Below, one piece after another: positions 1 to 10,800 of a stretch of DNA of 28,414 bases. Source of the stretch: JBBTTE01 sp038064375 (lineage in GTDB: Bacteria; Patescibacteriota; Saccharimonadia; Saccharimonadales; UBA4665); contig JBBTTF010000006.1 of NCBI GenBank assembly GCA_038064375.1, forward strand, positions 1-28,414, in the 5' to 3' direction. A program made the translations under genes and the position numbers. Each line of letters begins with the position of its first letter. The first letter of the stretch is position 1. The notes under the pieces were generated by a model. That model saw only the letters and a list, made by a program, of their open reading frames with translations. It did no database searches and had not been told where the DNA came from.

Positions 1-57
1 CGCGCTTGAGTAACTTTTTACGTTAGTGCAATTGACTAGTTATTGGTATATATCAGT

Positions 58-384
58 GGCCTAGGGCCTCTGCTATCTCCAATAGCCGTTTGTCTGTTGC
101 GCAAGCATCTAATGATGCTTGCTTGATGTAAGTTCTGTACCATTACAGAAACTTACTCTAATTGCTTATCTCAGGATCTTCCTTGGATTGCTCCTTGGTT
201 GATCCTCTTTACTTACTTGCTAAATTGTTAAATTGCGAAACTCACGTCGGATTCTTATGGACTGTGGCGCATCTATAAGATGGCCCGCCTATTTTATCCT
301 TAGTGACTTGAGTTTACGTTTAGCTGTTCGTGCCTGAATGTCTTTGGCTGACTAGCCGCGACCTAAACTCAAGTGACTTAGGAT
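58..384. ncRNA. Candidate structured RNA or hairpin cluster (strand unresolved)
   Basis: No reading frame of useful length is present, but consecutive inverted repeats are packed together. GGCC/GGCC pairs at 58-61/65-68. GCTAT/ATAGC pairs at 72-76/82-86. A perfect 9-bp stem GCAAGCATC/GATGCTTGC lies at 101-109/114-122. A 12-bp stem with one bulge lies at 128-139/144-156. AGGATC/GATCCT pairs at 173-178/201-206. GGCG-CATCT pairs with AGATG-(bulge)-CGCC at 266-289. A long stem of 21 positions with two mismatches joins 296-316 to 364-384. I looked for tmRNA, RNase P, SRP and 6S signatures and recognised none. It could be a diverged housekeeping RNA, an unknown ncRNA or a long 3' UTR of the minus-strand gene at 498-1235. 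Confidence 0.3.
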
Positions 385-401
385 CTATCTTACCAAATAT
401 A

Positions 402-426
402 ACAGAGGCGGTCAACCCCCTTCTGT
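402..426 (-). terminator. Hairpin downstream of the secreted-protein gene, possible terminator
   Basis: ACAGAGGCGG (402-411) pairs with CCCCTTCTGT (417-426) with one mismatch and one G-U, around a 5-nt loop. It lies 72 nt past the stop of the minus-strand gene at 498-1235. Read on the minus strand it is followed by TATATTT, only a weak U tract. A competing hairpin, CTGTAG/CTACAG at 423-428/438-443, overlaps its edge, so the two cannot form together. Terminator function is a guess. Confidence 0.3.
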
Positions 427-497
427 AGTCAAACTTGCTACAGTCTGGCAGGAGATATAGGGCGTTTTAGATCTATTCGATCCTAGAGTTTAATAGA

Positions 498-1235
498 TTA
501 AAACTTTAGTGGCGTTGCGATAGGCGTAGTGAATGGTAGCGATGTCGTAGTGAGCGGTAAGTAGCCGGCAGAGACGGATTCATCACCAGTAGCAATACAG
601 GCTGGGGGGTTGGACCCTGAAACTTGCACGATACTCCTACCTATTATGGACGTAACTGATGCACTGTCTGTCACAGTAGCAGTTGTATCAACAGCACCAA
701 GTGTCCACCTAAGGAGAGTTGTTTTTGCTGGGACTACAGGATCGTTACCTATGTAAGCTTGGCCGGTGCAGTTAATGGTCTCGAAGACGGGCACAATTAC
801 CTGACCAGCCTTAAGTTGATTTGATGCAGGACTGTATGTTATCGGTATTATGCGCTTTAGTGTCTGGTTATATACATGTATACCGCCGTCTGAGGCGTAT
901 GAACTACTTGGCAGGTATGAACTGAATCCAACTGTGGTGCCTAGTATCTGGCTGTTTGCGTCCTTGAGTATTGGAGCTCCAGGGCTGTTGCCACCTCCAC
1001 TTTGTGACCAAGTTATTGGAGTTTCATTGAAGTTACATGATGCACTAGGACTATCTATAATCCTAAGTGCACCATTGCTAAGGAAGCCTGTTCTGTAACA
1101 GCCATGTATCTGTCCTCCGGAGTCTGGAATTGCCGCCGAAACTATTGCCGAGGTTACTCCACCGACTAATGCCGCCAAAACTATTGCCGTGAGCAAGCCT
1201 GCTTTATTCCTTATCAACACCATTGCTTTTTTCAT
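498..1235 (-). CDS. Secreted protein with an IPDSGG...HGCY...C...W N-terminal module
   Basis: The product has 245 residues. Residues 1-35 form a signal peptide: a basic start (MKKAMVLIRNK), a hydrophobic core (AGLLTAIVLAALVGG) and a likely cleavage after VSAA. The mature start, IPDSGGQIHGCYRT followed by GALRIID, a second Cys and ITW, matches a short module often found at the mature N terminus of secreted actinobacterial and related proteins. There it usually precedes a collagen-like GPAG stretch. Here a short Gly/Ser/Pro linker replaces it (about residues 77-87). The remaining 155 or so residues look like a beta-rich domain with two further cysteines (around INCTGQ and PPACIA). I do not recognise that part and assign no activity. 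The start is supported by GGAGGT four bases before the ATG; a second ATG at codon 5 has no such site. It is transcribed divergently from the gene at 1336. Confidence 0.85.
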   Translation of the reverse strand: MKKAMVLIRNKAGLLTAIVLAALVGGVTSAIVSAAIPDSGGQIHGCYRTGFLSNGALRIIDSPSASCNFNETPITWSQSGGGNSPGAPILKDANSQILGTTVGFSSYLPSSSYASDGGIHVYNQTLKRIIPITYSPASNQLKAGQVIVPVFETINCTGQAYIGNDPVVPAKTTLLRWTLGAVDTTATVTDSASVTSIIGRSIVQVSGSNPPACIATGDESVSAGYLPLTTTSLPFTTPIATPLKF

Positions 1236-1239
1236 AACG

Positions 1240-1295
1240 ACCTCCGTTTAAGTACTCTATTATTTTTATTGTACGCCCTCTTATTAATACATCAA
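1240..1295 (-). promoter_or_regulatory. Promoter and ribosome binding site of the secreted-protein gene
   Basis: On the minus strand, TTGATG (1295-1290) and TACAAT (1273-1268) are separated by 16 bases, close to a housekeeping sigma-70 promoter. Transcription would start near 1261. GGAGGT (1245-1240) lies four bases before the start codon. The -35 box is within ten bases of the plus-strand -35 box of the neighbouring gene, so the two promoters are back to back. Confidence 0.55.
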
Positions 1296-1298
1296 GAT

Positions 1299-1327
1299 TT
1301 GCTTTTAAATACTGGGTGAAATACATT
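1299..1327 (+). promoter_or_regulatory. Candidate promoter of the single-pass membrane protein gene
   Basis: TTGCTT (1299-1304) and TACATT (1322-1327) are separated by 17 bases. Initiation about seven bases further on would fall at or just before the ATG at 1336, giving a leaderless or nearly leaderless message. The only possible ribosome binding site, AAAGG about four bases before the ATG, is weak and would then be largely outside the transcript. Confidence 0.4.
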
Positions 1328-1335
1328 AAAGGTTA

Positions 1336-1878
1336 ATGAATGAGGGTTCAGAAACAAACAATAATGATGAGAGCTCTTTTGAGCTGAGAATATCTAAGAA
1401 GGCGTTCGCTGTTGCAAGTAGCCTACTCATGGCAGTTTTTATAGTTGGAGGCGGTATTTATTGGCAATCTCTGCCTAAGCCAACTGGCTTGCCCAAAGAG
1501 GTTGTGGCTCATATTAGCGGCTTCCAGCCTTACTACTTCTCTTCTGATCTGAAACTACCTGAGGGCCTAGCAATTGATGAGGAGCAGACTCGCTACGAGC
1601 AAGGCACTTTGTTCCTGACTATTAAGTCTGATGACGGCAAGACGATCAACGTGTCTCAACAGCCTGTGCCAGATGAATTCTCGGCCAAGGCCGGCAGCTT
1701 CATAGGCAAAGACTCGATAGATACCTCCATTGGCAAGGCAAGCGTATCTTATGTAGGCGGGCGTACTTCTGCCTTCTTGATAACCAAGAATCGAGATAAC
1801 TTGATTATCCTAAATTCTAATCAAGCAGTCAGTAGCGACACACTCCGCGCTATCATGTCCTCTCTGGCTAAGAACTAA
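1336..1878 (+). CDS. Single-pass membrane protein with an extracytoplasmic DUF4367/anti-sigma-like domain
   Basis: The product has 180 residues. The N-terminal 24 or so are acidic and Asn-rich. A transmembrane helix follows at about 25-46 (AVASSLLMAVFIVGGGIYW). The remaining 130 or so residues face outward. The outer domain opens with a YYFSSDLKLPEGLAI segment, then TLFLTIKSDDGKTINVSQQP, then a C-terminal half in which IGKASVSYVGG, SAFLITKN, NLIILNS and a final helix SSDTLRAIMSSL follow each other. This order (a strand with G-K-A, a strand ending in a T/K turn, a strand LIILNS, then a helix D.L..I..SL) resembles the DUF4367 and anti-sigma-factor C-terminal fold and, from memory, small membrane proteins of Saccharibacteria. 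Function is unknown. The stop overlaps the stop of the convergent giant gene (TAA at 1876-1878 against TAG at 1877-1875). Confidence 0.8.
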   Translation: MNEGSETNNNDESSFELRISKKAFAVASSLLMAVFIVGGGIYWQSLPKPTGLPKEVVAHISGFQPYYFSSDLKLPEGLAIDEEQTRYEQGTLFLTIKSDDGKTINVSQQPVPDEFSAKAGSFIGKDSIDTSIGKASVSYVGGRTSAFLITKNRDNLIILNSNQAVSSDTLRAIMSSLAKN

Positions 1879-4800
1879 GGACCGCTAGCCTCTACTATGA
1901 ACTGCCTCAGGGTGAAAGTGTTATTAGCGTGAGAGGTGCCCCACTGGATACTCATCTGCAGAGTTTGCGATGTAGTAGTGTCGATGGTTACAGCACCAGT
2001 GTTCTTCATTTCCCAGTGTGCAGATACTCGATCACTGTCAAAGAACGCACCGAATATACCTTGACCTTCAACCGTACCAGATCCACCTGTTGTCTGACAT
2101 ATTATATTGAAGTCAGTAGTCCATAGGCGGTTCGTCTCAGTACCACCTGCGGCGGTATTGTTATTGAGGGTTGAGCCCACAACGGTGGTACCCATTTTGA
2201 CTCTTATCTGAACGTTGGCATCAGCATTTTGACCCCAAACACCTCGGGCGGTAACCTTGTAGACCCTGCCCGGTTGACAGTCGTTGGCAGGGATAGTGTA
2301 GTTGCTCGCGAAGTTGGTTTCGGCAGTCGTAGTGTTAATTGTGTTGCCACCTGGTACCGAAGTATTAGCGAAGACCACGCCGGCCATACAGCTGCGCCAT
2401 GCGCCATTGCTGTAACAACGGAAGCTCTTGGAACTAGAGTTGTAGTACATCGCGCCGTCTACACCCGTTGGGTCACCAGAGGTGTTCTTGGTGTCTAGGA
2501 CTAGTATAGCTCCCGTGCTATCAGCGGTTGGATTACCTACATATAGCCTAGAATTTGTAGTATCGGCAACAAATAGTGGCGTATTAGCAGCGTTCTGTAT
2601 CTGGAAGGCGGTCGTAGAGTCGGCTGTATTCTTGAGAGTAACAGTGCCGCCGACGGATAAGTTACCAGTCACATTCACACCTTGAGCAAAGTTGGCTTGG
2701 CCTTGAACCTGAAGTAAGCCGACTATATTGGTGTTACCTGCTGTTAGTTCGCCGCCGCTGCCAATCTCACCATCGGCAAGGTTAGATCCGCCTAGGCCTA
2801 CTAGGTCTAGGGCACCACCTACCTGAATGCGTTGGGTGGAAAACTTGTAGACACTGGCCTCCCAAGTTGTGCTGTAGCCACCTATTACGTAGACGTAGCC
2901 GTTGAGGACTACTGAGGTGTGTGCATCACGAGCCAGTGACATATTAGCTGTGGAGTTCCATGTACCGGTTGTGCCATCACCGTTAAGTCTGGCGTAGTAG
3001 ATGTTGTTTTGTACGTTGTTGGTTGAGGTGATTTCACCACCGATGTAGTAGACGTAGCCGTTGGCTACGACTGCAGAACCAATAGCACGAGCTTGTGGCA
3101 AGGTGGTTGTTGCAGCCCAAGCGCCAACAGTACCGTTACTGTTTAGTTTGGCATAGTAGGTAGTATCTCTGTAGGTGCCGCCGTTGTCCTTACCACCTAT
3201 TACGTAGGCGTAGCCGTTGGCTACTACTGAGGAGCTCCAAGTGCGTTTTTCGCCGCTCGGTAGTGAACTGGTAGCAGTCCAGCTACCGATAGTTCCGTCA
3301 GCGTTTAGCTTAGCGTAGTAGGTTTCGCCGTGGTTACTTGTGCCGTCGAAGCCGCCTACTACGTAAACGTAGCCGTTAGCTGTGAAGCCTGAGTGGCTGT
3401 CTAGGGCATTAGGTAGGTTGGTGGTGGTGCTCCAAGAACCGACTGTGCCATCAGCATTAAGCTTAGCGTAAGAGACGATATTAAGAGCGCTAGATCCGTT
3501 ATAGCCACCTATTACGTAGACGTAGCCGTTGGCTACTACTGAGACATGCTCTCCTGTTCCTGCTGGGTAGGTACCCCCCGGTAGTGAAGTAGTTGCGGTC
3601 CATGTGCTATTTGTGCCGTCAGCGTTTATCTTGGCATATCGTACGCTGGTTAGAGCAGTAGCTCCGTCTATACCACCTATTACGTAGACGTAGCCGTTGG
3701 CAGTTACTGAGGACTGGTAGCCTATGGCTACAGGCAGAGCGGTGTTGTTGGCCAATTGGGTCAGTTCGGCGCTGTTGTTGCCGCCGATTTTTATATTGTT
3801 GCTGGCAGTATCGACTTGAAGTAAGTTATCTCCGTTGGCATTTTGGATCTGGAAGGCTGTGTCGGAATCAACGCTGTTCTGTAGTAATGTCTGTCCGGTA
3901 TTAGATATGTTTAAGTTAGTGGTGTAGCTGGTTGTGTTAACAAACTTGAATGAATCACTACTTACTATAGTGCTCTTGCCGTTTAGGTTTATCAGCTCAG
4001 TGTCGCCTGTAGAATTATTCTTGTTGAGATATACATAGCCTGTGTTATCCAAGAACAAGGCACCACCGCTTTGCAGAGTTATGCTAGCTGAGTAGTTGGT
4101 GCGGCCATAAGCTGTCACATCTGGACCAGCCCATGCGTAAGTCACGCCATTATCGATGGCTGAGGCAACGTTGCCGACGTATTCTCTAGCCCAACTTGCA
4201 CCACTATCAGTCGATCGATATATGTAATAGCCAGTAGCGCCAGATACCTGAGTCCAAGATATGGTGTTTTGGCTAGTCGCTCCTGTGGTCGTCACATCAC
4301 CTGGAGTCGTATCTATGGCTGTACTCTCAAGCCCTGTTGAGTCAGTCGAAGATACGCGGTAAGCATAGTTGCCGGCTGCCAAAGAGCCGCCGATGCCTGA
4401 GCTGCCCAAGGTTGGACTGCCCGGCAGAGGTACTCCATCTAGGTATAGAGCAGCGTGAGTTAGGGTTAGGTGACCGCCGCCTGTGCCGCCAGCCTCGAAT
4501 AGGACTTCGCCGGTGCTGTTCTGCAATGTTAGACCTGCTGCAGAAGGTGTAATCATATCGATCCCCGCCGTGCCAGCCTGTATTGTGGTAGCGCTGGCTC
4601 CTTGTTGCGAACCGACAGTCAGGGCTGTGTTAGAGGTAGCTGTTGAGCTACTACCGATATTGATCGTCTGGGTGTTGCCTGCCCCAATACTAGCGCCGAT
4701 GTTGACTGTGGAAGCGGTCGTATTGTTGGCTATGTTAAGGGTTGAGTTGATTGTATCGGCAGTAAACAAAGACTGGCCTGCAGCGTTCTGAATCTGGAAG

Positions 4801-7800
4801 GCCGTAGTAGAGTCGACTGAGTTCTGGAAGATAGCGTGGCTATTGATGATGCCGTCTATAGCTACCGTGCCTAGCTTGAAGTTGGTTGCGGCGGCGGCCT
4901 GCTCAAGCTGTGCGCCGTCGATGTAGAAGGTGCGAGCCGTACTATCGGTCTGCTCAATGTAAATGTATGGGGTGCCCCAAGTAGCCACCGTGGCGCCTGT
5001 AGTAAAGGTACAGGTGTATCGAGTCCAAACAGTTGTACTAACAGTCTGCCCCGTCAGACAGTTAGTCCGTGAGGCATCACCGACGTCACTGCGCCCGACA
5101 TTCATGGTTGTGAAGCTACTGCCCGCCTTGGCGTAGAAGCTTAGGGTGTATTGTGTGCTTGCTGAAAGGCCATACAAATAGGTTACGCCGGCGGTGGCAT
5201 TGGCGGTCGTATCGATTTGAAGGCTGGCTTTGCCCACATAATGCTGGTTAGTAGTCTTGCTCCGAGTTGAAGCACTGGTCCATGTGTCGGTCCAACCATT
5301 AGTATCCGTCTCAAAACTAGAATTACTAATAAGATTTGGTGTCGTTGCCGTATCAACACTAACAAGGGAGCTGCCGCTGGCGTTCTGGACTTGGAAGGCA
5401 GTAACCGAATTGGTGGCACTCCTGATTGCCGTATCACCTTGAGCAGTCAACGTACCATTGATAGATACACCCTGCATGAAGTGAGCTTGGTCTATAACAT
5501 CTAGCGTGCCGACTATGGTGGTGTTACCGGCGGTTAGCGATCCGCCAGTACCGCTATCACTAAGAGTCTGTCCGCTAGCGCCTACTAGGTCGAGTGATCC
5601 AGCTATCTGGGTTCTGGCTGTGGAGGTGTACGATATTGCGGCGGTACCGGCTCCGACGTAGTAACCCGTGTTATTCCAACCACCCCCTATGTATATGTAG
5701 CCGTTGGCTGTCGCTGCTCCAAAGCTGCTGTTGGCTGTTGTCAGGCTATTAGCATTAGTAACCCATGATCCGACGCTGCCATTAGGATTAAGCTTGGCGT
5801 AGTAAACACTGTTTGTATCAACATTGGAGGTACCATAACCACCGATGGAGTATATGTAGCCATTGAGTACGACAGTCTGATGATCAGCAACAACTGCAGG
5901 CAAAGAATTGGCAGTGTTCCAAGTGCCTATAGTGCCGTCACTGCTGAGCTTGGCAAAGTAGGTCGTATTAATTGGCGCAAAGCCACTATCATTACCACCC
6001 GTAATATAGACGTAGCCGTTGGCGAACGATGCAGCCATGGAGCTTAGCGCTAGTGGCAAGTCTCTGGCCGTACTCCACGCCCCAACCGAACCATCAGCAT
6101 TGAGCTTGGTGTAATAAATATCATTAGTGGCGGCTGATCCGTTGTCTATTCCACCGATTACGTACAGGTAGCCGTTGGCAACTATTGAAGCGTGTTCTGA
6201 TCGTGTTGTAGAACTGTTATTAATCGGGGTGGTGGAGCGCCACGTGCCGACTGTACCATCGGAGTTAAGTTTGGCATAGTAAACAGCGTCACTATAGCCG
6301 ATGGCGTCGTCAAACCCACCAATGGTGTAGATGTAGCCATTGGATACGACGGTCGTGTGATGATATAGAGTTGCTGGCATTGGTGAGGTAACAGTCCAGT
6401 TGCCTAGGGCGCCATTACTCTTAATCTTGGCATAAGACACTGTGCTCGTTCCTGTAGCCAGTGTATTATTATCGAACCCGCCGACAACATACATATAGCC
6501 GTTGGCCGCCACCATGCCTGCATCCTCAAAGGTTCCACCGTTAGAGGCATTGGCGGTGGTAGATGGCCAAGCTTGGGTCTCTCCTACATTGGAGCCGTTG
6601 ATAACTGTGTTGGCAGTGGTACTGTCGATCGTCAACAAGCTGCCGCCCGATGCGTTAAGAACTTGGAAAGCAGTTGATGAATTGGTGCTAGCTTGGAAAG
6701 TAACTGGTGAACTCACGACGCCAGCTATAGAGACCCTACCCTGCTGATATGGCAACGGAGGACTGGAGCTAATTACAGACACACTATCGATATATAAGGT
6801 GCGAGGTGCGCCCGTAAGTGTAGTTTGCTTGAAGTATATGTAGGACGTATCTGTGTTGACTGTGCTACCAGTGGTAAAGTTACACTCATACCTTGTCCAG
6901 CCACTAGTAGTTACTGTTTGGCTAGTCAGACATGAGGTGTCGGTAAGACCTGTGTCAGAGCGGCCAATCTGGAAAGCGGTAAAGGTACCGCTTGATAGCT
7001 TGGCGTAGGACACTACGGTGTAGTTGGTATTAGCCTGTAATCCATATTTATACCTTGCGCCGTCTTGAGCCAAAGCAACGGTATCAACCTGCAACGATGC
7101 CGCACCAGTGTTGAACTCTCCCGTGGTACGAGTGACTGTTGCAGTTGTAAGGCTGGCACTGTCTATGTAGAAAGTTCTCGCCGTAGCGTCTGTCTGCTTA
7201 ACATACACGTACGAACCGCCAGAAACTGCACCGCCTGTTGTGAAGGTACAGGTGTACATAGCCCAAGCAGTAGTTACTGTCTGCCCAGTTAGGCATGAAG
7301 TGTCTGTAGAGCCAGCATCTTCAGAACGGCCAAGCTCCAAGGTACCAAATGAACCACTAGCGGCCTTAGCATAGATAGTAAAGGTATAGGTCTTGCTTGG
7401 GGACAAACCAGTTGAGAGCGTCGTAGTCCTAGCACCATCATCTGCAGCGGCAGTAGTAACCACCTTGGTTGAACCAAGACCTAAGTTATGCTCAGTTGTT
7501 ACCTTGGTTATTGCAGCGCCCAGCCCTGCCCAGCCAGCTGGAATAGTATCAATGATATCTGACTCGAACTCACCGTTGGCGATGTAATTAGCAGGCAGCC
7601 AGCCATCAGCATTTACCTCTATATCACCATTGCCGATTAGATTGGTAGAGCTAGCAGTCTCAAGCTGAACGGCATCAACATAGTAGTCTTCGGCTGAAGT
7701 CAAAGTAGACTGCTTAATAAATAGGTATGGTGACCCCGACACATTACCCGTAGTAAAGGTACAACTATACCTTGTCCACACACCTATTGTGACAGTTTGA

Positions 7801-10800
7801 CTTCCGGTACACGTCTTCTCAGACTCCGGCATACCATTATCGGAGCGACCAAACTGCAACGCCCTAAATGAGCCACTCGCAAGATTAGAGTAGAACGAGT
7901 AGGTGTAGGTCGTGTTAGATGCTAGAGCGTGATTGTACTTGGCACCGTCGTTAATAGTTGCTGTCGTGACTATACGCATTGAGGAATCGCCTGAGTAATG
8001 TTGGCTGGTACTCCTAGACAAGACTGAATCGGTAAGGCTAACTGAATCTATGTAGAAGGTTCTGGTAGCTTGATCAGTCTGACGGACATACATGTATCGA
8101 GTACCTGAGACGCTGCCGCCAGTGGTGAAGGTGCAGGTGTAGTTAGCCCAGCCGCTAGTGTTGACGGTTTGGGCAGTTAGACATGATGTTCTAGTAGTGC
8201 CGTCCTCAGATCGGCCTAGTTCAAAGGTACTGAATGAGCTGCCCGATGCTTTGGCGTAAACAGAGAAGGTGTAGGTTGTGCTAGACAGTAAGCTAAAGGT
8301 AAACCTAGCGCCGTCTGCACCAGCTGCATCAGTAGCACTGGTGTCAACCTGTAGCGAGGCTGTACCGTTATAGAACTCGCCAGTGGTTCTAGATATAGCA
8401 TCGTTAGTACCCAGCTTAGTCCAGCTAGTTGTGCTGGTCTCGAAGTCTGTGTTAATGGTGAATATACTCTTAGGAGACCAGCCAGCTAAGTCCGACTCCA
8501 TACTCGAGTTACTGAGCAAGTTGACTGTAGTGGTGGTGTCTACACCAAAGAGCTGTTCGCCGGAGGCATTCTGGATCGTGAAAGCAGTGGTTGAGTTTGA
8601 CTGATTCTGAATGTTGACTGGAGAGGTTATGATGCCGTTGATTTGGGCTTGGCCCAACTTGTAGCTTGTAACACTTGAGGTCTGCAGCTGAGCACCATCA
8701 ATGTAGAAAGTGTGAATTGTAGCATCGCTCTGCTTGATATAAACGTATGGCGTACCTGAGGTTGTGCCAGTAGTGAACAAACAACTGAACCGTGTCCAGC
8801 CACCCGTTGTAACGGTCTGGGCACTTAGGCAGTCAGTGTCTGTTGAGCCGTCGTTGGAGTAGCCGACATTCATGGTGGCAAAGGCCACACTGGCACTGTC
8901 GAGCTTGGCGTAGAATGAGAAGCCATAGGTAGTATTTGAGGCTAAGGCGTAGTCGTACTTGGTGCCGTCATTGGCAGCAGCGGTGGTGACTTCTTTAAGG
9001 CTACCAATGCCAATATAGCGCTGAGTAATGTCAAAGGCCGGCGTGGCTGCACTGCCCTTGGCTGACCAACCAGTAATGTTGGTCTCGAAGTTGGAGTTGG
9101 TCAGTAGGTTCTGGGTGGCCGTAGTATCGACGTTGAAGAGTTGGTCGCTGTTGGCATTCTGGACTTGGAAGGCAGTAGTAGAAGTTGCGCCCTTGACCAA
9201 GGTGCCATTAGTACCGCTCTGGAGCATTGTTTGGCCCGTGCTAGCAGTCGAGCCAATCGTGACTGTCTTGGCGCCGGTTCCGCCCGTACCAAAGTTGAGG
9301 GATTGGGCACCAGTGCCAGTGCCGATGTCTATGTTGCCTGTTTGGGCGCCGGTTCCGCCGATGTTTATCGTGCCTGTGGTCATGGCCGCACCTAGGCTGA
9401 TTGAGCCGTTGGTTTGGGTATTGCCAATAGATATTGCATTAGCAAGACTATCAACATTAAACAGTTGGGTGCCTGCATTGTTCAATACTTGGAAGACGGT
9501 GGCCGAATCGCCAGTTGGCTGGAAGATATAAGACGGGGAGTTGAAGTTCATAGCTGTAGTCGATGATAGTCGGCTATCGCTAAGGGTCGTCGTGCCGGCA
9601 CCCGCCACTACCCCACCCAAGAAGTAACCTTGGAAGAATCTATTGCTCTGCGTTGTGTAATCAGCAGTTGTAGCACCGATGTTCTGAATGATGTACTTAG
9701 TGACGGTGACGCCTGCTTCGAAGGTTACGGCCGGACTGACAGTAAGGCTAGCGGTACCGCCGCCAGCTGTAATGCGGGTGTAGTAGTCTTGGCCGGCGTT
9801 ATCTATCAAGATCACGTCACCGTCAGTGAAGGCGCTGCCAGTCAAAGTCACTGTGGTCGTGTTAGTACCCGTACCACTAGTGGTAGCCGTTGTTCCCGTA
9901 GCTTGAGCGTTGGCTGTCAGCGAACCATCAGCACTGATGCCAGAAAGCTTAGTGCCAGAGGAGTTCTGGGATTGTAGCAAGTCAGCTGTTTGGCTGGCTC
10001 TAGACATTAGGACGCCTGTTATCGAAGCGTCGGCGGTGCTCTGGATGTTAAAGTTGGCGCTGGTCTGGCTAGTGGTCTGGTTCTTGATACCCGACGATGC
10101 CAAGACGGTACAGCCTGATGAGGTACAGATGTCTACACCGTTAATCTTGTACGCATTGCCTGTAGTGATATTGATGTCGCCGTTGACGTCTAGCTTGTAG
10201 TTGGCCGTGGCCTGCCCTACAGCTAGACGGTTATTGATGGTGTCGGCGACTAGTAGATTGCTGGTGCCGGCACTGTTCTGAATCTGGAAGGCGTTAGTGG
10301 TGTCAGTGCCGTTCTGGAAGGTCATGTGCGAGTTCACCACAGCATCAATAGCTAGCGTACCCGGCTTGAAGGTTGTTGAGGCTGCTGCTAATTCAAGTTG
10401 CACACCATCAATGAAGAAGGTGCGAGCCGTGGCATCGCTCTGCTTAATGTATATATAAGGAGTACCTGATGTCGTACCTGTAGTGAAGGTACAGGTAAAG
10501 CGAGTCCACTGGGTGGTACTAACTGTTTGACCGGTTAGACAGTTAGTTTCGCCACCAGTTGTGCCGTTGTCAGTACGTCCAGCCTGCATGGTTGTGAAGG
10601 TACCGCTAGAAAGCTTGGCGTAGAACGATAATGAGTATTGGGTACTTGAGGCCAAGGCATAGTTGTACTTAGCGCCGTTGTTAGCGGCAGCGCCAGTCGC
10701 AACCGACAAGCTGGCTGCGTTAACATACTGCTCAGCCGTCGATTGAGTCAGAGTAGCAGTTGTTCTGGCTGCCCAGCCAGTTGTGCCAGCCGACTCAAAG

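Noticed and set aside
460..490. TTCGATCC-like T-loop, possible tRNA 3' end
   Set aside because: No matching acceptor, D or anticodon arms can be drawn on either strand around it.
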